From positions 310,001-374,000 of the forward strand of contig NZ_CP016617.1 of the NCBI RefSeq assembly GCF_002741015.1: 64,000 bases of DNA, given 5' to 3'. The notes beneath the pieces were generated by a model. It searched no databases and was not told the origin of the DNA. It saw only the letters and a program-made list of their open reading frames with translations. Position numbers and translations under genes: made by a program. Positions 1-8,224 of the stretch are shown piece by piece. Numbering within the stretch: position 1 is the first letter of the stretch; each line of letters opens with the position of its first letter. Source of the DNA: Microvirga ossetica (GTDB lineage: Bacteria; Pseudomonadota; Alphaproteobacteria; Rhizobiales; Beijerinckiaceae).

Positions 1-240
1 TCCGAAGTCCGGCGAAAGTTTGGGTTTCAAGCTGGTCCCATGGAGCAATAATAAGGTCTGTCACATCAATCTCTTTTGATTTCGCGTGTTCGGGAGTCCG
101 CCTGTTTACGACGCGCGGTTGACCGAAAAATCGGCGAAGAGGCTAACTCCGCTGCGAGCACAAAGTCTCTGCCCCGTCACATGCGAGGCATCGTCGGATG
201 TCAGGCAAGCGAAAACAGCCGCAGCAAACGTGCAGCTCCC
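1..240. other. No gene recognised
   Basis: Short reading frames exist here on the plus strand, but none has recognisable domain content or a convincing ribosome binding site. The stretch lies downstream of the leftward GntR gene. Confidence 0.5.
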
Positions 241-957
241 TTATTCCGGCGTGAAGATCTTAGGGTTCTGAGATGACACACGCTCCAACTCCTCCATGAC
301 AGCTTCCAAATGGGTCTTCATAGCGCGTCGTGCTGCCTCAGCGTCACGAGCCTCAAGGGCATAGAGCACCTCGCGATGTTCAATAAGGGTAGCCATATGC
401 CGACGCGGCGAAGAGAGAAGGCGACGAGCTCGATCAATGTTAGCACGGGATACCTCAATGATCGCTGCAATCCGCGGAAGCTCCAGGGCCTCTACCAGAG
501 TGTTATGAAAGTCTAAGTCAAGGTTATGAAATCCCGATGGATCCATTCGCGCAACAGCTTGCTCTTGGGCCTTCAGATTACTCCGAAGTACGTCCAACCC
601 AGAAGGTGGTAGATGGAGAGCGGCTGTCGCAGCCACCAGCTCCTCCAAAGCTTGTCGGATTAGCATGAACTCCCTGATCGCACGCAGATGTATTCGAGTT
701 ACTCGGGTGCCGCGTTGTGGCAAAACCTCAACGAGGCCTTCTACGGCTAAGCGCGCGAGCGCCTCCGAAACGGGAAACATCGAAACGCCAAGTCTGGCGC
801 AGACGGCTCTTTTGTCAATCAATTCGCCTGGAGCGAAATCCAAGGAAATGATAGAGGTTCGCAGCGACTGTTCCACCTGCTCCAAAGTACTTCCGCGGGG
901 TCGATGCTCGAGACGAGAAAGGAACGTATATTTACTATTCTTGTCGGGTGCTTGCAT
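241..957 (-). CDS. GntR family transcriptional regulator, FCD domain
   Basis: A 238-residue DNA-binding regulator. The N-terminal third (about residues 25-90) is a GntR winged helix with the pattern LIDKRAVCARLGVSMFPVSEAL followed by a wing ending in PQRGTRV. The rest is an all-helical FCD effector domain with the metal-site signature DLDFHNTL and the late EHREVLYAL helix. Length fits the FadR/VanR subgroup. Such proteins usually repress sugar-acid or organic-acid catabolic genes and are released by the substrate. No target operon adjoins it: the right flank is an ISNCY element. It may have been separated from its operon, or act on the sugar-acid operon 2 kb away; neither is shown by the sequence. 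Confidence 0.9.
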   Translation of the reverse strand: MQAPDKNSKYTFLSRLEHRPRGSTLEQVEQSLRTSIISLDFAPGELIDKRAVCARLGVSMFPVSEALARLAVEGLVEVLPQRGTRVTRIHLRAIREFMLIRQALEELVAATAALHLPPSGLDVLRSNLKAQEQAVARMDPSGFHNLDLDFHNTLVEALELPRIAAIIEVSRANIDRARRLLSSPRRHMATLIEHREVLYALEARDAEAARRAMKTHLEAVMEELERVSSQNPKIFTPE

Positions 958-1335
958 GGTGCGGGAGTGTTAACAGTTACATACCTCAGGCGCTATAGTC
1001 GGATTAAGATGGGATGCTCGCAACCTATTCCTCAAAGTCCAGGAAACAGGGCAGAGTGTCTATGTGGTCTGTCACTGATAAGCTGTCCTAAGGATCAGAT
1101 ACGTTGTATGCCGATCAGGCCTAAGCCCTGCTCGCATAAGGGCCCAGTACCCGGAATGAAACTTACATACTTCACTGTAGGTGAGGGGTGCAGGATCAAG
1201 CTAGTTTCCGTCCACAAACGGCAAACGTTTGATTTCATTACGTGAATCATATCTTTGCGCGAGCAAGGCCCGGCGGTTTCAGGTATCTTGGATCATGCCA
1301 CTAAGTCCAAAGCCCTGCCACCGCCGGAGCCGACA
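958..1335. other. Intergenic region before the ISNCY transposase
   Basis: About 380 bases between the divergent GntR and transposase starts. It should hold the GntR promoter and the left end of the insertion sequence. I could not identify a terminal inverted repeat by eye. Confidence 0.4.
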
Positions 1336-2673
1336 ATGCGCCAAGAACGCACCGTCCAAGCCAGCATATTCGATCTTTTCGCCACGCACGAGATCGGCTG
1401 CGAGTTGAAGGCGATGTCGCAATGGCTGGATGAGCATTGCGATCTGTTTGCCGTGGTGGCGCGAGACCTGTGTCGGGGCGGCATCAAGGCGACCGGACGG
1501 CAAGGTCTGCCAGCCGAAGCCGTATTGCGCTGCGCGATCCTCAAGCAGTACCGGCAACTGAGCTACCAGGAGCTGGCCTTCCACCTCGAGGACTCCGCTT
1601 CATTTCGCGCCTTTGCCCGACTGCCGTGGTCGTGGAGCCCGCAGAAGTCGGTGCTGCAGAAGACGATCAGCGCGATCCGGCCCGAGACCTGGGAGCAGAT
1701 CAATCGGGCCCTGCTGTCGGTCGCTCGGCAGGCGAAGCTCGAAGACGGTGCGGCGGTTCGGCTGGACAGCACGGTGACCTCGGCGCTCATGCACGAGCCG
1801 AGCGACAGCAGCCTGCTGTGGGATGCTGTGCGGATCATGGTGCGCCTTCTGAAGCGGGCCGATTCCTTGGTCGGCGGCGCCGGCTCATGGCGCAATCATT
1901 GCCGCGCAGCCAAGAAGCGCGCTCACAAGATCCAGTTCACGCGCGGTCGACCCAATCGGGTCCGGCTCTACCGCGAGCTGATCGCCATCACGCGCGCGAC
2001 CTTGGCCGATCTGGAGCAGGCGAGCGAGCGTTTGGCCGTGGCAAGCACGCCGCTCATCGCCCTGTGGCAGGTCCAGGTTCGTCACTATCGGGCGTTGGTC
2101 GAACGCATCATCAGGCAGAGCGAGCGGCGGGTGTTGGCCGGCGAGCCGGTCCCCGCCGACGAGAAGGTGGTGAGCCTGTTCGAAGAGCATGCTGATATCA
2201 TCGTCAAAGGCAGTCGCGACACTGAGTATGGTCACAAACTCAACCTGACCACCGGCAGGAGTGGCATGATCCTCGATCTGGTGATCGAAGCCGGCAACCC
2301 GGCCGACAGCGACCGCTTGCTGCCGATGCTGGCGCGCCACGTCGCCTTCTATGGCCAAGCGCCGCGGCAGGCGGCAGCCGATGGCGGCTTCGCCACGCGC
2401 AACAACCTGGCCACAGCGAAGGCGTGGGGCGTCTGCGACATGGCCTTCCACAAGAAAGCCGGCCTCAGGATCGAGGACATGGTCAGAAGCAAGTGGGTTT
2501 ATCGCAAGCTGCGCAACTTCCGCGCCGGCATCGAAGCCGGCATCTCATGCCTCAAACGCGCCTACGGCTTGGCGCGTTGTACCTGGCGCGGCCTCGATCA
2601 TTTCAAGGCTTATGTCTGGTCCTCGGTCGTGGCCTATAACCTCGTTCTCTTCACCCGCCTCAAAGCGACCTGA
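1336..2673 (+). CDS. ISNCY family transposase
   Basis: A 445-residue DDE transposase of the type usually labelled ISNCY. The opening MRQERTVQASIFDLF, the helical segment SMAAYQELAF-like (here QYRQLSYQELAFHLED) and the LDSTVT stretch near residue 160 are typical; the last is a probable first catalytic aspartate. A second lies in AADGGFATRNNL and the C terminus ends in a YNLVLFTRL helix. The frame is open further upstream to a TTG at 1255, but the ATG at 1336 matches the usual start of the family. The gene appears intact. Element ends were not resolved, so only the coding region is marked. Confidence 0.85.
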   Translation: MRQERTVQASIFDLFATHEIGCELKAMSQWLDEHCDLFAVVARDLCRGGIKATGRQGLPAEAVLRCAILKQYRQLSYQELAFHLEDSASFRAFARLPWSWSPQKSVLQKTISAIRPETWEQINRALLSVARQAKLEDGAAVRLDSTVTSALMHEPSDSSLLWDAVRIMVRLLKRADSLVGGAGSWRNHCRAAKKRAHKIQFTRGRPNRVRLYRELIAITRATLADLEQASERLAVASTPLIALWQVQVRHYRALVERIIRQSERRVLAGEPVPADEKVVSLFEEHADIIVKGSRDTEYGHKLNLTTGRSGMILDLVIEAGNPADSDRLLPMLARHVAFYGQAPRQAAADGGFATRNNLATAKAWGVCDMAFHKKAGLRIEDMVRSKWVYRKLRNFRAGIEAGISCLKRAYGLARCTWRGLDHFKAYVWSSVVAYNLVLFTRLKAT

Positions 2674-3064
2674 ACCGAGCAGGCATCGCGATTGCGTCAC
2701 GCCGGCCACAGTCGGCCCTCGGGACGTGCGCCTAACCGCGCCCACGACACCATTTTTGTCGACACTCAGCGCTCTTCACCCTGCCTATCCTCGTCAAAGC
2801 CGCTCAAACTCGGCACAACCTATTGTAAATGCTCCGAAATGCGCACGTTTATGGACGGAAACTAGCTAGGCTACTCGATCTGCCGAAAGTCTACGGTGGA
2901 TCGTTGCGGCTTCCTTTATGTTCTGAAGCTCGTTGGCCCCGCCGAGTCTCAGTAGCCGCTCTCCCTTGCCGATAAATCCAGAAAGGGCAAGTTATGATGA
3001 ACCTAGTCGCCTAAAGTCGATCGTTCAGGCGCATTACCAGCGCCCCACGCTGAACTAATCTCAC
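2674..3064. other. Intergenic, no gene recognised
   Basis: This should contain the right end of the ISNCY element and upstream DNA of the sugar-acid operon. The second half is visibly more AT-rich than the transposase. No RNA or coding feature could be supported. Confidence 0.4.
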
Positions 3065-3116
3065 TTGACACACTACAGATATTACTATCTTTTTTAAGAA
3101 AATTGGCTGGACCAAT
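3065..3116 (+). promoter_or_regulatory. Candidate promoter and FCD-type operator of the sugar-acid operon
   Basis: TTGACA at 3065-3070 is a consensus -35 box; TATCTT at 3086-3091 is a weaker -10 with a 15-base spacer. Just downstream, 3102-3116 is an inverted repeat with arms ATTGG and CCAAT around CTGGA, giving a TTGG-N5-CCAA dyad resembling the TGGT/ACCA palindromes of FadR-type regulators. The first gene downstream encodes such a regulator, so autoregulation is likely. The motif calls are by eye. Confidence 0.4.
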
Positions 3117-3176
3117 CCATAAAGATCGGCCGCGAATAGCTAGCTTGGGGTAGGGAACGATCGCAGGAGGGGGGCC

Positions 3177-3977
3177 TTGTCATTCAAGGTCGATGAGTCA
3201 CGGCGGCTTTACCGACACATTGCCAAGCACTTACGCGATCTGATTGATAGCGGTGAGTACCCGATTGGCGGACGGCTGCCTTCTGAGCGCGAGCTTGCCG
3301 ATCGCCTCCAAGTCTCTCGCACAAGTGTGCGGGAAGCGCTCATTGCCCTTGAAGTCGAAGGTCTTATTCGCATCAATATCGGCTCCGGAATCTACGTTCT
3401 GGGACCGTCAGCATCGAGCTCGACAATATCTTCCGGCAAAACTTCGATCGAAGGCCCATTCGAATTTCTGCATGCACGTGAGATCTTAGAGCCCTCCGTG
3501 GCAGCAGAAGCGGCTATTATCGCAGATTCCGAACTCGTCGGTACCCTTGATCAAATTCTTGCCCAGATGAAGAACTTTGGCGGCAATGATAAGTGGATTC
3601 CGCTTGATCGTGAATTCCACGTAGCAATCGCAGCGTCTCTTTCGAATGGGATGTTAGCCCGCTTCATCGGGCAGCTCTTTGATCAGCGGATGAATCCCTA
3701 CTTCCGGCGCCTGGCAAGTTATTTCGAGGATGCGAGGACTTGGGGCCAAGCGCTCGCTGAGCACAGGGTCATCCGCGATGCCATTGCAGCGGGCGATCCT
3801 GAAGCAGCGCGGCAGGCGATGAGGCAACACTTGAGGCTTTCTCAGGAGCGCTTTTCAAGAAGTTTTGGTGAAATTTCAGTGCTGTCCCACCGATCGGGCA
3901 AGGTCACGCCCGCACTTCGCAGTCGAGCGGAAAGCCCGCGCGAGCTGCAAACGAAAACCAGCAGGAGGAAAATATGA
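3177..3977 (+). CDS. FadR-type GntR regulator of the sugar-acid operon
   Basis: A 266-residue regulator of the FadR subgroup. Residues about 8-75 form the GntR winged helix (GGRLPSERELADRLQVSRTSVREAL); the rest is an FCD ligand domain with LDREFHVAIA and the AEHRVIRDAI helix carrying the usual metal histidines. A TTG start at 3177 is chosen because AGGAGGGGGG lies just upstream and the family pattern begins within a few residues. The stop overlaps the dctP start (ATGA), so regulator and transporter are translationally coupled. The effector is expected to be the sugar acid moved by the TRAP system or its keto product. The C-terminal tail of about 30 residues is basic and not conserved in the family as I know it. 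Confidence 0.88.
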   Translation: MSFKVDESRRLYRHIAKHLRDLIDSGEYPIGGRLPSERELADRLQVSRTSVREALIALEVEGLIRINIGSGIYVLGPSASSSTISSGKTSIEGPFEFLHAREILEPSVAAEAAIIADSELVGTLDQILAQMKNFGGNDKWIPLDREFHVAIAASLSNGMLARFIGQLFDQRMNPYFRRLASYFEDARTWGQALAEHRVIRDAIAAGDPEAARQAMRQHLRLSQERFSRSFGEISVLSHRSGKVTPALRSRAESPRELQTKTSRRKI

Positions 3978-4966
3978 CGACAGTGAAATGGTCAGCGGTT
4001 GTAGCGGCTGTACTTGGCTTCGCGATTACGGGAGGGGCTGCTCAGGCCCAAACAAAGCTGAAATGGGCTCACGTGTATGAGCCCAACGAGCCATTCCACA
4101 CGCAGTCAGTGTGGGCCGCCGGCGAACTCGCCAAGCGCACCAACGGGCGCTACACGATTGACGTCTATCCTTCCTCGCAGCTTGGCAAGGAAACCGACAT
4201 CAATCAGGGCCTGTCCCTTGGTTCAGTTGACATGATCATTTCAGGGTCCAGCTTTGCCGCTCGAAGCTATCCGCCCATTGGCGTCACGTATTACCCATAC
4301 GTTTTTCGAGATGCGAACCACCTCCTCGCATATACCAAAAGCGATGTATTCAAGGAGCTTGCCAAGGGCTACACGGACAAAACCGGACACCAGATCCTTG
4401 CGGTGACCTATTATGGCGCGCGCCACACATCGTCGAACAAGCCTATTAAAACATGTGCTGACATGAAAGGTTTGAAGATCCGTGTCCCGGACGTGCCAGC
4501 CTACTTGGCGATGCCCCGCGCGTGCGGTGCCAACACCGCTCCGATCGCATTCGCAGAAGTGTATCTCGCGCTTCAGAACGGGACCGTCGAGGCTCAGGAA
4601 AACCCTCTGACTACGATCGAAGCCAAGAAGTTCTACGAGGTGCAGAAGCACATCGCCCTGACCGGGCATATCGTCGACCATCTCAACACGGTGGTGTCCG
4701 CCAATCTGTGGAAGAAGCTCTCTGACGAGGACAAGAAAATCTTCTCGGAGGTCGCCCAAGAGGCAGCCGCCCGCGCCACCGCCGAAATTCAGGCCAAGGA
4801 GAAAGAACTCGTTGGCTTCTTTAAGGATAAGGGACTAACCGTCTCTGAGGTCGACAAGGAGGACTTCAAGCAGAACGTCTTGAAGAACGTCACATTCGAG
4901 TCCTTCGGGTATCGCAAGGCGGACTACGATAAAATCCAAGCCATCAAGAGCGAGCCTGCGTTGTAA
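3974..4966 (+). CDS. dctP: TRAP transporter solute-binding protein DctP
   Basis: A 330-residue periplasmic binding protein of the DctP/TAXI superfamily (DctP type). Residues 1-25 are a Sec signal peptide ending in AAQA. The mature protein starts KLKWAHVYEPNEPFH and contains the SSQLGKETD and GSVDMI segments. The conserved arginine in GLKIRVP is Arg170; this residue binds the ligand carboxylate in the family. The substrate is therefore probably a carboxylated sugar, consistent with the downstream dehydrogenase and dehydratase. The start overlaps the stop of the regulator by four bases, with AGGAGG at about 3962. A strong hairpin follows the gene and may keep its transcript more abundant than the permease transcript. 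Confidence 0.95.
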   Translation: MTTVKWSAVVAAVLGFAITGGAAQAQTKLKWAHVYEPNEPFHTQSVWAAGELAKRTNGRYTIDVYPSSQLGKETDINQGLSLGSVDMIISGSSFAARSYPPIGVTYYPYVFRDANHLLAYTKSDVFKELAKGYTDKTGHQILAVTYYGARHTSSNKPIKTCADMKGLKIRVPDVPAYLAMPRACGANTAPIAFAEVYLALQNGTVEAQENPLTTIEAKKFYEVQKHIALTGHIVDHLNTVVSANLWKKLSDEDKKIFSEVAQEAAARATAEIQAKEKELVGFFKDKGLTVSEVDKEDFKQNVLKNVTFESFGYRKADYDKIQAIKSEPAL

Positions 4967-4980
4967 AGCTCGTGGTTGCT

Positions 4981-5007
4981 CTGCCAGGGGCACCACTCCC
5001 CTGGCAG
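4981..5007 (+). promoter_or_regulatory. Intercistronic hairpin between dctP and dctQ
   Basis: A perfect 10-bp stem: CTGCCAGGGG at 4981-4990 pairs with CCCCTGGCAG at 4998-5007 around a CACCACT loop. No T-run follows, so it is unlikely to be a full terminator. In binding-protein operons such hairpins stabilise or partly terminate the upstream message, giving more binding protein than permease. That role is inferred here. Confidence 0.65.
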
Positions 5008-5068
5008 GTGCCTGACCGAAAACCGTCGACTATCTCGATTATTCAACGATAATTCTGGAGTGAACGGG

Positions 5069-5641
5069 ATGAAGCCCGAGGTTCATACTGAGATCACGGC
5101 TGAGGAACTGGCCCACGCTTTCGAGGAGCCGGTTCCTGAGGTCGATCTCAAGCAGTATGGTGTTGAGGATTGGGCGACATTAGCGATCTTTTGGCTGATG
5201 GCCTTCGCGGTCTTTCTGCAATTCTTCACGCGGTACGTGCTCAATGACTCTTTCGCGTGGACCGAGGAGATTGCAACCTACTGCTTGGTAGCAGTGGTGT
5301 TTCTTGGGGCTGCGATGTGCGTACGCTTGGGGCGCCATATCCACGTTGATCTGCTCTTCCGTTATCTGCCGGCAAGGGTCGCGAGAGCACTGGCAATCAT
5401 GATCGACGCCATTCGCACAGTTTTCTTCGCCTACGCGGCTTATCTTGTGTGGAACTTCATGGCGATTGTCGAAGGCGAGACCATGACCACAATCATGCTG
5501 CCGAAGAACTGGGTTTATGGCTGTGTCTTCGTCGGATTCATCCTGATGTTTATCCGATCAGTTCAGGTATCTATCGATAACTGGCGCCGCGGCTACTCCA
5601 TTCTGGAGAGACCAGAGGCTTTCGACGCAGCCCCGATCTAA
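5069..5641 (+). CDS. dctQ: TRAP transporter small permease DctQ
   Basis: A 190-residue inner-membrane protein with four predicted hydrophobic segments, the topology of DctQ. The family signature FFTRYVLNDSFAWTEEIA is present near residue 50, followed by FLGAAMCVRLGRHIHVD. An upstream in-frame start at 4976 would run through the dctP-dctQ hairpin; the ATG at 5069 is preferred because CTGGAG lies about nine bases before it. The N-terminal 30 residues are acidic and cytoplasmic. It pairs with the large permease encoded next, 45 bases downstream. Confidence 0.92.
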   Translation: MKPEVHTEITAEELAHAFEEPVPEVDLKQYGVEDWATLAIFWLMAFAVFLQFFTRYVLNDSFAWTEEIATYCLVAVVFLGAAMCVRLGRHIHVDLLFRYLPARVARALAIMIDAIRTVFFAYAAYLVWNFMAIVEGETMTTIMLPKNWVYGCVFVGFILMFIRSVQVSIDNWRRGYSILERPEAFDAAPI

Positions 5642-5686
5642 CAACTTCAATAATCCGATGTCCTGAGATTTGATCGGAACTCGCCC

Positions 5687-7093
5687 ATGCTTATTCTCGT
5701 TGGTTCATTTCTCGCTTTGATGCTCCTTGGCCTGCCGGTGGCTATAGCGATGGCCGTCTCATCCCTGATTTACATCCTTGCCACGGGAATCGCGCCCGAC
5801 GTCGTTCTGGCTCAGCGCATGATCGCTGGCGTGGAGAGCTTTCCGCTGCTTGCCGTGCCGTTCTTCATTCTCGCCGGCAACCTGATGAATACTGCTGGCG
5901 TCACGGGGCGGATCTACAGCTTCGCGGTCGCACTAGTCGGCTGGATGAAGGGTGGGTTGGGGCAAGTCAACATCATTGGCTCAGTAATCTTTTCCGGAAT
6001 GTCGGGAACTGCGATCGCTGACGCCGCTGGCCTTGGCACAATCGAAATCAAGGCTATGAAGGACCACGGCTACTCGACTGAGTTTGCCGTCGGCGTGACC
6101 GCCGCTTCCGCGACACTTGGGCCGATCATACCGCCGTCCTTGCCATTCGTGATCTACGGCATGATGGCCAACGTTTCGATTGGGGCGCTTTTCCTTGGAG
6201 GATTAATCCCCGGCGTCGTCATGACACTCATGATGATGGCAACGGTGGCATATTTTGCCTATAAGAACGGTTGGGGCAGTGACAGTCCATTCTCCTGGCG
6301 CCAACTCGGGAATGCGACGGTCGAGGTCATCGTTGTCATGATGTTCCCGGTCGCTGTCTGGGCCATGGTCCAGTTCGGCCTGTCCACCAACGTCGCAATC
6401 GGCATTGCGCTCGCGATTCTCCTTGCGCTCGACTGGTACTTCGATTTCTCCGCTGTCATGGCCCTTATGGCGCCCGTCATCCTGATCGGCGGCATGACCC
6501 TCGGATTGTTCACACCAACTGAGGCTGCCGTCGCCGCAGTAATCTGGTCGCTCTTCCTCGGTCTCGTGCGCTACCGCTCGATGACTTTGAAGACGCTGGT
6601 CAAAGCAACCTTCGATACGATCGAGACCACAGCTTCGGTGCTGTTCATCGTGACAGCCGCATCGATCTTCGCGTGGCTTCTCACGGTAAGTCAGGCCGCT
6701 CAGATCCTATCGGACGCGATCCTCGGTATCACGCAGAACAAATGGGTCTTCCTGCTCCTGGCGAACCTGTTGATGCTGTTCGTTGGCTGCTTTATCGACA
6801 CCATCGCAGCCATAACCATCCTCGTGCCGATCCTTCTTCCGATCGTACTCAAGCTCGGCATTGATCCGATCCATTTCGGCTTGATCATCACCCTCAACCT
6901 CATGATCGGGCTTCTCCATCCGCCTCTAGGGATGGTCCTGTTCGTACTAGCTCGCGTGGCGAAGCTGTCGGTCGAGCGCACGACTGTGGCAATTCTGCCT
7001 TGGCTGATTCCGCTGCTGCTTGCGCTTGTCGCGATCACCTATATTCCTGAGTTGACTCTCTGGCTGCCGCGAACGATGGGAGTGGCAAAGTGA
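5687..7093 (+). CDS. dctM: TRAP transporter large permease DctM
   Basis: A 468-residue polytopic membrane protein of the DctM/SiaM type, a little longer than the usual 425-440. It shows the LGLPVAIAMAVSS opening, the MSGTAIADAAGLGTIEI motif and GPIIPPSLPFVIYG, which line the ion and substrate path in this family, plus the later GLFTPTEAAVAAV repeat. It uses sodium-coupled secondary transport with the DctP-bound ligand. Its last codons overlap the dehydrogenase start (GTGA at 7090-7093), tying transport to catabolism in one transcript. Confidence 0.95.
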   Translation: MLILVGSFLALMLLGLPVAIAMAVSSLIYILATGIAPDVVLAQRMIAGVESFPLLAVPFFILAGNLMNTAGVTGRIYSFAVALVGWMKGGLGQVNIIGSVIFSGMSGTAIADAAGLGTIEIKAMKDHGYSTEFAVGVTAASATLGPIIPPSLPFVIYGMMANVSIGALFLGGLIPGVVMTLMMMATVAYFAYKNGWGSDSPFSWRQLGNATVEVIVVMMFPVAVWAMVQFGLSTNVAIGIALAILLALDWYFDFSAVMALMAPVILIGGMTLGLFTPTEAAVAAVIWSLFLGLVRYRSMTLKTLVKATFDTIETTASVLFIVTAASIFAWLLTVSQAAQILSDAILGITQNKWVFLLLANLLMLFVGCFIDTIAAITILVPILLPIVLKLGIDPIHFGLIITLNLMIGLLHPPLGMVLFVLARVAKLSVERTTVAILPWLIPLLLALVAITYIPELTLWLPRTMGVAK

Positions 7094-8139
7094 CCGACAT
7101 TGCTCTTGCTGCAACGCTTTTTGGAGCCGAAGATCTTCGCTTGGTGGAAGCGCCGACCGGTCCATTAACCCCCGGCATGGTCCGGGTGCGCTTCGGTGCA
7201 GGTGGAATCTGCGGGTCGGACATGCATTACTACCGACATGGTCGGACCGGCGACTTCGTTGTCAAATCCCCCTTAGTCCTTGGTCACGAGATCGCGGGCG
7301 AGATCGTGGACATTGCCGCTGACGGCTGGGACCTCAAGATCGGCGACCGCGTCGCAGTCAACCCATCACGGTGGTGCGGACACTGCGCGAGATGCCAGGA
7401 AGGCCGTCCGAACCTATGCGAGAACATTTACTTCATGGGATCAGCGTCAAAGACGCCGCACATGCAGGGGGGCTTTGCCACATATTTCGATGCCATCCCG
7501 GCCCAGTGTGTCAAAATCTCGGACAGTACACCAATGGCCGCTGCAGCGCTGGCAGAGCCCCTCGCTGTTTGCCTTCACGCCATCAGTCGGGCCGGCCAGG
7601 TGGAAGGCCGAAAAGCAATTGTATTTGGCGCAGGTCCTATCGGTCTCCTGACATTATTGGCTGCTCGATTGGCCGGAGTATCGGAAGTCGCGATGATCGA
7701 TGTCGCCGCCGCTCCGCTTGCCTTTGCGCAGCGTTTAGGCGCTGATCATACGGTTGATATCTCTGGGGGCGAGGATGCTCTGGAAGAGCTTGCTAAAGCC
7801 AAGTCTTTTGACTTGGCCTTTGAGGTCTCTGGAACGGCCTCCGGTTTATCTTCAGCGATATCCAATGTGCATCGCGGTGGTACTGTCGTCCAAATCGGCA
7901 ATTTGCCCGGCGGCCAGATCCCAGTCCCTGCCAACGCTGTGATGGCTAAGGAAATAGACCTCAAGGGCTCATTCCGCTTTGGCGAGGAATTTGAGCAAGC
8001 TGTCCGTCTCATTGACGACAGGATGATTGATGTCCTTTCCATCGTCACCTCCGAGTGTCCGCTTTCCGAAGCTACAGAAGGCTTCCGCGCAGCTCTAGAT
8101 CGATCGCAGAGCGTTAAAGTCGTCCTGACAGCTTCTTAA
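7090..8139 (+). CDS. L-idonate 5-dehydrogenase-like zinc alcohol dehydrogenase
   Basis: A 349-residue medium-chain, NAD(P)-dependent dehydrogenase. Catalytic zinc ligands are visible at Cys41 (GGICGSDMHYY) and His66-Glu67 (LGHEIAGEI); structural zinc cysteines are 96, 99, 102 and 110. The Rossmann motif FGAGPIGLL lies near residue 175. The closest named family I recognise is L-idonate 5-dehydrogenase, which oxidises C5 of a hexonate to a keto-hexonate; L-gulonate or L-galactonate are equally plausible substrates. Translation begins at a GTG overlapping the dctM stop. The exact sugar acid cannot be read from the sequence. Confidence 0.85.
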   Translation: MTDIALAATLFGAEDLRLVEAPTGPLTPGMVRVRFGAGGICGSDMHYYRHGRTGDFVVKSPLVLGHEIAGEIVDIAADGWDLKIGDRVAVNPSRWCGHCARCQEGRPNLCENIYFMGSASKTPHMQGGFATYFDAIPAQCVKISDSTPMAAAALAEPLAVCLHAISRAGQVEGRKAIVFGAGPIGLLTLLAARLAGVSEVAMIDVAAAPLAFAQRLGADHTVDISGGEDALEELAKAKSFDLAFEVSGTASGLSSAISNVHRGGTVVQIGNLPGGQIPVPANAVMAKEIDLKGSFRFGEEFEQAVRLIDDRMIDVLSIVTSECPLSEATEGFRAALDRSQSVKVVLTAS

Positions 8140-8224
8140 GCCGGATTGCCTGATGTAAGAAATGGCTGATCGCCGTTATTGTGCACCTGAGTTGCTCTTC
8201 GTGAGCGGTGAGGAAGTGTCTTCT

